From: Lysobacterales bacterium
Lineage (GTDB): Bacteria > Pseudomonadota > Gammaproteobacteria > Xanthomonadales > Marinicellaceae
Length of the DNA: 5,551 nucleotides
Direction: 5' to 3'
Assembly: GCA_027083915.1 (NCBI GenBank)
Contig: JALWML010000204.1
Span: 1 to 5,551 of the forward strand
Shown: piece by piece, positions 1 to 4,962 of the stretch
Numbering within the stretch: position 1 is the first letter of the stretch
How the letters are laid out: every line of letters starts with the position of its first letter
Notes under the pieces: generated by a model
Told to the model about the DNA's origin: nothing
Databases searched by the model: none
The model's input: only the letters and a program-made list of their open reading frames with translations
Translations under genes and position numbers: made by a program

Positions 1-765
1 GCTATTTGGATCACGCATACTCACACCTTGTAGCATCAGGTTTTCACGCAACATATCTTGCTTTATCCCTTCGTTTTTTGCTAATTGCACACGGTCATTT
101 ATGCCATTTATACTGCGTTCATCTGCCACTTTAACCGCTTTAAAACTTTTATTTTCTTTGTGTGCTAATCCAATAATATCAGTCAGATACAATTCTCCTT
201 GAGCATTATCGGTGTTTATTTGTGCTAACCACTTTTTCATGTTTTCAGCTGTGGTCATAATTATGCCGGAATTAATTTCATCCACTTGCCTTTGAGCGGG
301 GCTAGCATCTTTTTCTTCGACAATCGCACTAATAAAACCATCCATATTTTTAATAATACGTCCATACCCAAATGGATTGCTAACTTGCGCAGTCAACACC
401 GCTGATGTGTGTTTTAGTAGCTTCTTCAAATCTTCTGCTTGAATCAAAGGAGCATCACCAACTAACACCAAGACTTTGGCATTTTCATCCAACAAAGGCA
501 AAGCACATTGCACGGCATGTCCTGTGCCATTCGGATTGACTTGCTCAACCCAATGAATATCTTCGTTTTTTAAGTGTGCTTTGAGTTGCTCTCCCTGGTG
601 TCCGTAAACCATAATTATTTTGCTAGGGTTGAGGTCGTAACTGCTGTGTAGAACATGTTCAATAATGGTACTGCCTGCAAATGAATGCAATACCTTAAGT
701 TTTTTTGAGTTCATCCGTGTGCCTTTGCCAGCAGCCAAAATTACAATATTAAGTGATTCAACCAT
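1..765 (-). CDS. glmU: GlmU, bifunctional UDP-GlcNAc pyrophosphorylase / GlcN-1-P acetyltransferase (N-terminal 255 residues, runs off left edge)
   Basis: GlmU acetylates glucosamine-1-phosphate and then uridylylates it to UDP-GlcNAc, the cytoplasmic precursor of peptidoglycan and lipopolysaccharide. Reading the minus strand from ATG at 765-763 gives 255 codons with no stop to the window edge. The uridylyltransferase domain is complete: the nucleotide-binding loop LAAGKGTRM is at residues 10-18, NGTGHAV at 79-85, GDAPLI at 103-108 with metal-binding D104, GYGRI at 133-137, EINSGI at 163-168, NAQGELYLTDII at 187-198 and N223 near the domain end. Residues 244-253 (MLQGVSMRDP) match the entry into the left-handed beta-helix acetyltransferase domain, which lies outside the window. 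E. coli GlmU has 456 residues. One oddity is that the conserved proline before the active-site lysine (xPKVLH) is leucine here (LKVLH, residues 23-27). No good Shine-Dalgarno is visible. A pyrophosphorylase lacking the acetyltransferase half is possible but less likely. Confidence 0.93.
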   Translation of the reverse strand, partial: MVESLNIVILAAGKGTRMNSKKLKVLHSFAGSTIIEHVLHSSYDLNPSKIIMVYGHQGEQLKAHLKNEDIHWVEQVNPNGTGHAVQCALPLLDENAKVLVLVGDAPLIQAEDLKKLLKHTSAVLTAQVSNPFGYGRIIKNMDGFISAIVEEKDASPAQRQVDEINSGIIMTTAENMKKWLAQINTDNAQGELYLTDIIGLAHKENKSFKAVKVADERSINGINDRVQLAKNEGIKQDMLRENLMLQGVSMRDPNS

Positions 766-790
766 ATTAAATATTCGTTAAAAAAGACTC

Positions 791-817
791 ATTTTACACC
801 ATCTTTTAATCTTCAAA
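791..817 (-). promoter_or_regulatory. candidate glmU promoter
   Basis: On the minus strand a TAAAAT hexamer (796-791) resembles a -10 box, and TTTGAA (817-812) a poor -35 box at a short 15-base spacing. A start near 784 would give a leader of about 19 bases before the glmU ATG. This rests on hexamer likeness only. Confidence 0.28.
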
Positions 818-820
818 GAT
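801..820. repeat. small inverted repeat in the divergent glmU/ybgC intergenic region
   Basis: ATCTTT (801-806) is the exact inverse complement of AAAGAT (815-820), with 8 bases between. The inner half, ATCTT-CA-AAGAT (809-820), is itself a near-perfect 12-base palindrome. It lies over the weak -35 region of glmU and just upstream of the ybgC promoter candidate, a place where a regulator could touch both genes. Short A+T-rich palindromes also arise by chance, so an operator role is speculation. Confidence 0.3.
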
Positions 821-824
821 AAAT

Positions 825-855
825 TTGTTTCTTTGCCGTTCTAATCAGGTAGAAT
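825..855 (+). promoter_or_regulatory. candidate promoter of the ybgC-tolQRA cluster
   Basis: TAGAAT at 850-855 is a good sigma-70-like -10 hexamer. TTGTTT at 825-830 is a partial -35 with a long 19-base spacer. Transcription would begin near 862 and give a leader of about 18 bases before the ybgC ATG at 880. GAGA at 871-874 is a weak ribosome-binding site. No other convincing promoter is seen before the downstream genes. Confidence 0.4.
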
Positions 856-879
856 AGTGCAAAAAATACTGAGACAAAC

Positions 880-1302
880 ATGTCACAAAGCACAATTAGC
901 GCATTTAATTATCGTGTCTATTATGAACACACAGATGGTGGTGGAGTGGTTTATCATTCCCGTTATTTGAACTTTTTTGAGCGTGCGCGGACTGATTGGT
1001 TAAGACAAAGAAATATTATTCAATCAGATTTACAAAAAAAGCATAATATTATTTATGTCGTCACTGCTGCAAATATTCAATTTAAAAAACCCGCTAGGAT
1101 GGATGATGCGTTAACAGTAACATGTCAAATGACGAAGATTAAAAGAGCAACGGTAGAATTCTACCAAGAAATGCACAACCAACATGGCACTTTATTAGCC
1201 ACTGTTGAAATCAAAGCTGCCAGTTTGAAAGCAGACAGTTTGAAAGTGATTGCTTTTCCACAATTATTAAAAGAGGATTTATTAAGTGAACCAAGATTTT
1301 AA
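880..1302 (+). CDS. ybgC: YbgC-type acyl-CoA thioesterase (hotdog fold), first gene of the tol cluster
   Basis: This 140-residue protein is a single hotdog-fold 4HBT/YbgC domain (E. coli YbgC has 134 residues). Family members hydrolyse acyl-CoA thioesters in the cytoplasm, and the gene normally heads the tol-pal operon, where a link to phospholipid metabolism has been proposed. The signature is clear near the N-terminus: YYEHTDGGGVVYHSRYL at residues 14-30, with the expected catalytic aspartate at D19, then FFERARTDWLR at 32-42. The motif usually reads EDTD or EHTD, so H17 is not alarming. KKPARMDD (residues 69-76) matches the conserved central strand region. The ATG at 880 fits the family start, with GAGA six bases upstream in a weak site. 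Its end overlaps the tolQ start by 17 bases, which suggests translational coupling. A 15-base near-tandem repeat lies near the 3' end. The exact acyl substrate is not determinable. Confidence 0.93.
   Translation: MSQSTISAFNYRVYYEHTDGGGVVYHSRYLNFFERARTDWLRQRNIIQSDLQKKHNIIYVVTAANIQFKKPARMDDALTVTCQMTKIKRATVEFYQEMHNQHGTLLATVEIKAASLKADSLKVIAFPQLLKEDLLSEPRF
1221..1246 (+). repeat. 15-base-period direct repeat inside ybgC
   Basis: CAGTTTGAAAG occurs at 1221-1231 and again at 1236-1246, a period of 15 bases (five codons), encoding SLKAD followed by SLKVI. It keeps the reading frame. It could be a small old duplication or chance in a coding segment. Confidence 0.6.
1272..1277 (+). promoter_or_regulatory. 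ribosome-binding site deciding the tolQ GTG start
   Basis: AGAGGA ends eight bases before the GTG at 1286. It supports the GTG over the in-frame ATG at 1319, which would remove 11 residues that align with the N-terminus of other TolQ proteins. Confidence 0.7.
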
Positions 1303-1957
1303 TTTTATTGAACTCATAATGAATGCCAGCTTACCGGTTAAGGGCGTTATGCTTTTATTGGTATTAGCATCTATTTCATCGTGGTGGATTATTTTTGCTA
1401 AATGGATGAGCCTAAAAGCCGCCAGTAAAAAAAGCAAAAAGTTCGAAGACACTTTTTGGTCTGGTGTTGACCTCAATCGTTTATACGAAACTATTGCCAA
1501 AAACAAAAAGAAACCATCAGGAATGGAACAAATTTTTGAATCTGGTTTTCGTGAATTTTTACGTTCTCGCAAAGCCTCACAATCCGATGTCAAAGCCACA
1601 GAATCTGCCGATAGAGCCATGCGTATTGCCTTAAATAAAGAACTTGATGGACTCGAACGCCACCTGCCCTTTTTGGCAACGATTGGTTCAATCAGTCCCT
1701 ATATTGGATTACTAGGCACTGTAATCGGTATCATGATTTCCTTTCATGCTTTATCCAATGTCACCCAAGCCACTATTGCATTGGTTGCTCCGGGAATATC
1801 TGAGGCACTTATTGCCACAGCAATGGGCTTATTTGCAGCCATTCCTGCGGTGATTTTTTACAATAATTTCAATGCGAAAGTGGAAAGACTCTATAGTGCC
1901 TATGACATTTTCAAAGAAGAGTTTTCAACAATCCTTCACCGTCAAGCAGGAGGATAA
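1286..1957 (+). CDS. tolQ: TolQ, proton-channel subunit of the Tol-Pal system
   Basis: TolQ (ExbB/MotA family) forms the inner-membrane pentamer that, with TolR, uses the proton motive force to drive TolA during envelope constriction and outer-membrane maintenance. The 223 residues match the usual length (E. coli 230). Three membrane segments are visible at about 17-37, 130-152 and 167-192. The long cytoplasmic loop holds FEDTFWSGVDLNRLYE (53-68). Conserved stretches include PFLATIGSISPYIGL (128-142), GTVIGIM (144-150) and ISEALIATAMGLFAAIPAV (171-189). T145 and T178, the two threonines facing the channel, fall at the same numbers as in E. coli. The SISPYIGL sequence is of gamma rather than alpha type. 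I chose the GTG at 1286 because of the Shine-Dalgarno eight bases upstream and the family N-terminus. The gene overlaps ybgC by 17 bases and ends 3 bases before tolR. An ExbB assignment is unlikely given YbgC, TolR and TolA alongside. Confidence 0.96.
   Translation: MNQDFNFIELIMNASLPVKGVMLLLVLASISSWWIIFAKWMSLKAASKKSKKFEDTFWSGVDLNRLYETIAKNKKKPSGMEQIFESGFREFLRSRKASQSDVKATESADRAMRIALNKELDGLERHLPFLATIGSISPYIGLLGTVIGIMISFHALSNVTQATIALVAPGISEALIATAMGLFAAIPAVIFYNNFNAKVERLYSAYDIFKEEFSTILHRQAGG
1948..1953 (+). promoter_or_regulatory. strong ribosome-binding site for tolR
   Basis: A perfect AGGAGG lies within the last codons of tolQ, seven bases before the GTG at 1961. It fixes the tolR start there rather than at the in-frame ATG at 1982 (residue 8), which would remove the basic RRRRK N-terminus. 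Confidence 0.85.
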
Positions 1958-1960
1958 GTT

Positions 1961-2377
1961 GTGAGAAGACGCAGAAAAGCCATGGCAGAGATTAATGTTG
2001 TGCCTTATATTGATGTCACATTGGTTCTCCTAATCATCTTCATGATTACCACGCCTTTACTTAATTTAGGTGTCGAGGTGAGCTTGCCAGAATCAGATGC
2101 CAATACGGTATCAATAGAAACAGAACCTGTCATCATCAACATAGATGAAAATGGTCAATTTTTCTTAAGTAAAGGCGGTGAATTTGAAGCCATCGAAGAA
2201 TCTCAATTAGAAGTCAAACTTGCTGCCTTCTTACGCGCAGACAAAAAACTACCCGTATTAATAGGTGCTGATAGAAAAGTAGACTATGGTCGTGCATATG
2301 AGGCATTAGTTGTTGCACAAAAGGCTGGGGCATTAAAAGTTGGACTGATTTCTGATCCCGTTTCAATGGATAAATAA
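1961..2377 (+). CDS. tolR: TolR, proton-translocating rotor/stator partner of TolQ
   Basis: TolR (ExbD/TolR family) is a single-pass inner-membrane protein whose transmembrane aspartate carries protons in the TolQR motor; its periplasmic domain dimerises and can contact peptidoglycan. The product has 138 residues (E. coli 142). A basic cytoplasmic tail (residues 1-6) precedes the signature AEINVVPYIDVTLVLL (9-24) and a membrane helix of about 14-34; D18 is the proton-carrying residue, equal to D23 in E. coli. The periplasmic domain follows, with VEVSLPES (38-45), a VIINIDENGQ strand (57-66), PVLIGADRKVDYGR (98-111) and the closing KVGLISDP (126-133). The GTG start is fixed by AGGAGG seven bases upstream. 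The gene sits 3 bases after tolQ and 16 before tolA, so it is surely co-expressed with both. Nothing essential is missing. Confidence 0.96.
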   Translation: MRRRRKAMAEINVVPYIDVTLVLLIIFMITTPLLNLGVEVSLPESDANTVSIETEPVIINIDENGQFFLSKGGEFEAIEESQLEVKLAAFLRADKKLPVLIGADRKVDYGRAYEALVVAQKAGALKVGLISDPVSMDK

Positions 2378-2393
2378 AGTCACGACATCGCAA

Positions 2394-3215
2394 ATGCTTG
2401 AAACACGAATAAAAATACTTGCCAGTTTATACACAGCACTTTTAATTGCTGCTGTTATCGGCTTGCTATTATTTGGAGGATTTGAATTCAAAACAAAACC
2501 ACTTAGAGGACAAGCTATTCAAGCTATAATGGTTGATATTTCGCAACTTAGTAAAAACCATAAAAAAACAACGAATAAAAGACCCATAAAAAAACAAGAG
2601 CCAAAAAAATCAAAAATTAAACCACCTAAGAAACAAGCACCTAAAAAGGTGGAAAAAACCAAGCCAAAACCACCCAAAAAGAAACCAGCAATCATTCCTA
2701 AAAAGAAAGAACCAAAGATTGATACCAAAGCTTTAGAAAAAGAACGTAAAGCGCAAAAAGAAAGAGAACGCAAGAAAAAAGCATTAGAAAAACGAAAGCG
2801 CGAAAACAAGAAAAAGCTCGAAAAAGCCAAACGCGACTTAGAAGCTCTTGCAAATAAAACAAAGAAACCCACAAAAACACAAGAACCTGTTGTCACTGGT
2901 ACAACAAAAGGCAAATCTGAAGCCGATAAAAGAAATGAATTGATGTCCTTGTGGATAAATGCGGTACAAACAGCCGTCTACCAACAATGGAATCAGCCAG
3001 CTTCTACCAAACAAGACATGCAATGCAGTGTCAAAGTACGACAAATTCCCGGCGGTGCGGTAGTCAATGTTGCCATTGCTTCGCCTTGTAATGCCAGTGA
3101 GATTGTTAAAAAATCCATTGTAGATGCCATCATGAAAGCCGAGCCATTACCCTATAAAGGCTTTGAAAAGGTCTTTGATCGCAATGCCATCTTTACATTC
3201 AAGGCGCAAGAATAA
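2394..3215 (+). CDS. tolA: TolA, periplasm-spanning energy transducer of the Tol-Pal system
   Basis: TolA links the TolQR motor in the inner membrane to TolB/Pal at the outer membrane. The 273-residue product shows the three classic parts: an N-terminal anchor (residues 8-30, ILASLYTALLIAAVIGLLLF then GG), an extended charged linker, and a C-terminal globular domain from about 178. The linker is Lys/Pro-rich at 54-108 (PPKK, KPPKKK repeats) and Lys/Glu/Arg-rich at 110-150, likely a long helix. It is much shorter than in E. coli TolA (421 residues), whose linker is alanine-rich. The C-terminal domain has WINAVQTAVYQQWNQP (187-202), two cysteines (C211, C232) at the places where TolA forms a conserved disulfide, and PLPYKGFEKVFDRNAIF (251-267), matching the family end. 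No Shine-Dalgarno is visible in the 16 bases after tolR, so initiation may rely on coupling. TonB is the alternative, but the QR neighbours and cysteine pair argue for TolA. Confidence 0.95.
   Translation: MLETRIKILASLYTALLIAAVIGLLLFGGFEFKTKPLRGQAIQAIMVDISQLSKNHKKTTNKRPIKKQEPKKSKIKPPKKQAPKKVEKTKPKPPKKKPAIIPKKKEPKIDTKALEKERKAQKERERKKKALEKRKRENKKKLEKAKRDLEALANKTKKPTKTQEPVVTGTTKGKSEADKRNELMSLWINAVQTAVYQQWNQPASTKQDMQCSVKVRQIPGGAVVNVAIASPCNASEIVKKSIVDAIMKAEPLPYKGFEKVFDRNAIFTFKAQE
2562..2609 (+). repeat. three A7 tracts in the tolA linker
   Basis: Runs of seven adenines lie at 2562-2568, 2588-2594 and 2603-2609. The second and third are read as A-AAA-AAA in the tolA frame, the form of a slippery heptamer. 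A -1 shift at the third would meet a TAA at 2618-2620, leaving little more than the membrane anchor. Lysine codons in an A+T-rich gene would also produce such runs without any function. Confidence 0.5.
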
Positions 3216-3235
3216 TGAAAGCTCGAAGAAAATAA
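3215..3235 (+). other. possible six-codon leader ORF between tolA and nadK
   Basis: The tolA stop codon overlaps an ATG (TAATG, 3213-3217) that opens a reading frame MKARRK ending in TAA at 3233-3235, 16 bases before the nadK ATG. A ribosome ending tolA could restart here and be delivered close to nadK, which lacks a well-placed Shine-Dalgarno. There is no evidence that it is translated; a six-codon frame can easily occur by chance. Confidence 0.15.
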
Positions 3236-3238
3236 GGT

Positions 3239-3253
3239 ATGATACTCTATCAT
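3239..3253 (+). promoter_or_regulatory. small inverted repeat covering the nadK start codon
   Basis: ATGATA (3239-3244) and TATCAT (3248-3253) are exact inverse complements separated by CTC; a U-G pair could add a seventh step. In RNA this would be a short A/U-rich hairpin that pairs the first two bases of the nadK AUG. The stem is weak and may be chance. The only AGG-like site, AAGG at 3234-3237, is 14 bases from the ATG, further than usual. Confidence 0.25.
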
Positions 3254-4016
3254 GAAAATTGCCATTGTAGCCAGTCAAGCCCCAAATTCGCAAAAAGCTT
3301 TAAATGAGTTGATGCAACTCTATAAGGATAATATTGTCAGCGAAAAAGCGGCAGATGTGATTATTGCCCTTGGCGGGGATGGCTTTATGTTGCACACCTT
3401 GCATCAGTTTATTGATGATAATAAACCCGTTTATGGCATGCGACGTGGAACAGTTGGTTTTTTGATGAACCGTTACAGTGCAGAAGGTTTACTTGAGCGT
3501 CTTGAAAAATCACAAGTGACAATTTTACACCCTTTAAAGATGCTTGCCACAACCACAACCGGCGAACACTATGAAGCCTTAGCCATAAATGAGGTTTCCT
3601 TATTACGTCAAACTCGCCAATCATCACGTATTGGCATCAGTATCAATGGTCAAAGTAAAATCAAACAGCTTATAGGCGACGGTATTATATTAGCCACTCC
3701 TGCGGGCTCTTCGGCATACAATTTATCCGCTCATGGTCCTGTTTTGCCCTTAGGTGCTGAAATTTTGGCTCTGACACCAATCAGTCCATTTCGCCCCAGA
3801 CGCTGGAAGGGAGCTATTTTACCAGCCGATAGTTACGTGAAATTTTGCGTACAAGATTGTGAAAAACGCCCCGTAAGTGCCACCGCGGATAATTTTGAAG
3901 TGCGTGATGTTGATTGTGTGGAAGTTTTTGAAGACCGCTCGATTTCATTAAATCTACTTTATGACCCTGAACACCGTTTAGAAGACAGAATAATCAATGA
4001 GCAATTCATCATCTAA
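3252..4016 (+). CDS. nadK: NAD kinase (ATP-NAD kinase), alphaproteobacterial-type short form
   Basis: NAD kinase phosphorylates NAD to NADP in the cytoplasm and sets the NADPH supply. The 254-residue product has the family motifs in order: GGDG at 41-44, YGMRRGTVGFLMN at 61-73, NE at 113-114 within AINEVSLLRQ, GDGIILATPAGSSAYNLSAHGP at 142-163 (the second conserved block), and TPISPFRPRRWKGAILP at 175-191. The segment from AINEVSLLRQ onward, TPISPFRPRRW in particular, is what I recall from alphaproteobacterial NAD kinases (about 255 residues). The E. coli-like form is longer (292 residues) and reads differently here (PMFPHTLSxRP). This contrasts with the gamma-like TolQ, so acquisition by transfer is possible. 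The ATG at 3252 gives the family N-terminus (MKIAIVAS). The start lacks a well-placed Shine-Dalgarno and sits in a small inverted repeat. It lies 36 bases after tolA and overlaps the next gene by 20 bases. Confidence 0.95.
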   Translation: MKIAIVASQAPNSQKALNELMQLYKDNIVSEKAADVIIALGGDGFMLHTLHQFIDDNKPVYGMRRGTVGFLMNRYSAEGLLERLEKSQVTILHPLKMLATTTTGEHYEALAINEVSLLRQTRQSSRIGISINGQSKIKQLIGDGIILATPAGSSAYNLSAHGPVLPLGAEILALTPISPFRPRRWKGAILPADSYVKFCVQDCEKRPVSATADNFEVRDVDCVEVFEDRSISLNLLYDPEHRLEDRIINEQFII

Positions 4017-4962
4017 AACTTCACCGACACCTAATTTTCCAAATTACGACAACAACCCCGTTTTGGTAATTGCCGTATCATCGCGCACATTATTTGACCT
4101 CAGCCAAGAACACGAAATTTTTTTAAAAGAAGGTGTAGATAAATACCGCGCCTATCAGCTTGCTCATGAAAACGAAATACTCAAACCAGGGATTGCCTTT
4201 GATTTAGTGCAAAAACTCCTCAATATCAAACACCCAAAAACACAACAACCCTTAGTTGAAGTGGTATTGGTCTCACGTAATAATGGGGATACGGGATTAC
4301 GGATTTTTAATTCTATTGCTCATTATGACCTTGCCATTGAACGAGCGGCTTTTTCCAATGGCAAATCACCTTTTGCCTATCTAAAGGCTTTTGGTGCCCA
4401 TTTGTTTTTATCAGCTCACAATAAAGATGTCGAGTTAGCCCTTCAAGCTGGCTTTGCAGCGGCTCATTTACTCACACCAAAACACGAAAGTGACAAACCC
4501 AGAAATAATCAGTCACAGGTTCGCATTGCCTTTGATGGCGACGCGGTTTTATTTTCAGATGATTCAGAAAAGATTTACAAACAAGAAGGGTTAGAAGCCT
4601 TTCGAGAAAACGAACGCAATAAAGCCCAAGAACCACTATCGGATGGGCCTTTTAAACCTTTTTTAACCGCATTACACCAATTGCAAAGTTTATTCACTGT
4701 CGATCAAACACCCATTCGTACCGCATTGGTCACCGCCAGAAGCGCACCTTCACATAAACGTGTGATACTGACACTACGCAAATGGGGCATTCGCCTAGAT
4801 GAAGCCTTATTTTTAGGTGGTTTAGATAAAGCCGAATTCCTCAAAGCCTTCAAAGCCGATATTTTCTTTGATGACCAATTAATCCACATCAAATCCGCTA
4901 GCGACAGCCACCTAACATCAGGTCACGTGCCGAATGGGATTGCGAATAAATTAAATATCTAA
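3997..4962 (+). CDS. cytosolic 5'-nucleotidase, NT5C1-like (Pfam 5-nucleotidase family)
   Basis: This 321-residue protein resembles the bacterial relatives of the animal cytosolic 5'-nucleotidase I family, HAD-fold enzymes that dephosphorylate nucleoside monophosphates such as AMP. Visible blocks are LVIAVSSRTLFDL (23-35), AYQLAHENEILKPGIAF (52-68), VVLVSRNNGDTGLRIFNSI (89-107) and ERAAFSNGKSPFAYLKAF (115-132). HAD motif I is AFDGDAVLFSDDSE at 178-191 with nucleophile D180 and acid D182. VTARSAPSHKR (245-255) and LRKWGI (260-265) correspond to the second block, and FLGGLDKAEFL (272-282) and FFDD (290-293) carry the likely motif III lysine K278 and motif IV aspartates. All catalytic positions appear present. 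Residues 1-20 look like a loose N-terminal tail. Its start lies inside nadK (20-base overlap), so the two products are probably made together, which hints at a nucleotide or NAD(P) balance role. The substrate cannot be fixed from sequence. The 3' end overlaps a convergent gene by 12 bases. Confidence 0.85.
   Translation: MSNSSSKTSPTPNFPNYDNNPVLVIAVSSRTLFDLSQEHEIFLKEGVDKYRAYQLAHENEILKPGIAFDLVQKLLNIKHPKTQQPLVEVVLVSRNNGDTGLRIFNSIAHYDLAIERAAFSNGKSPFAYLKAFGAHLFLSAHNKDVELALQAGFAAAHLLTPKHESDKPRNNQSQVRIAFDGDAVLFSDDSEKIYKQEGLEAFRENERNKAQEPLSDGPFKPFLTALHQLQSLFTVDQTPIRTALVTARSAPSHKRVILTLRKWGIRLDEALFLGGLDKAEFLKAFKADIFFDDQLIHIKSASDSHLTSGHVPNGIANKLNI

Noticed and set aside
1319..1321. ATG as the tolQ start
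   Set aside because: The GTG at 1286 has AGAGGA at the right distance, and the 11 added residues align with the TolQ family N-terminus.
1282..1620. 112-codon minus-strand open frame within tolQ
   Set aside because: It lies opposite a clear TolQ coding region and shows no domain, ribosome-binding site or plausible context.
2519..2914. 131-codon minus-strand open frame within tolA
   Set aside because: It is the antisense of the Lys-rich linker, giving a Phe/Leu-rich sequence typical of a mirror of AAA codons, and tolA is certain on the other strand.
3238..3243. TATGAT as a -10 box for a separate nadK promoter, which would give a nearly leaderless mRNA
   Set aside because: No -35-like hexamer is found 15-19 bases upstream and no TGn extension precedes it; the hexamer also forms part of the inverted repeat at the start codon.
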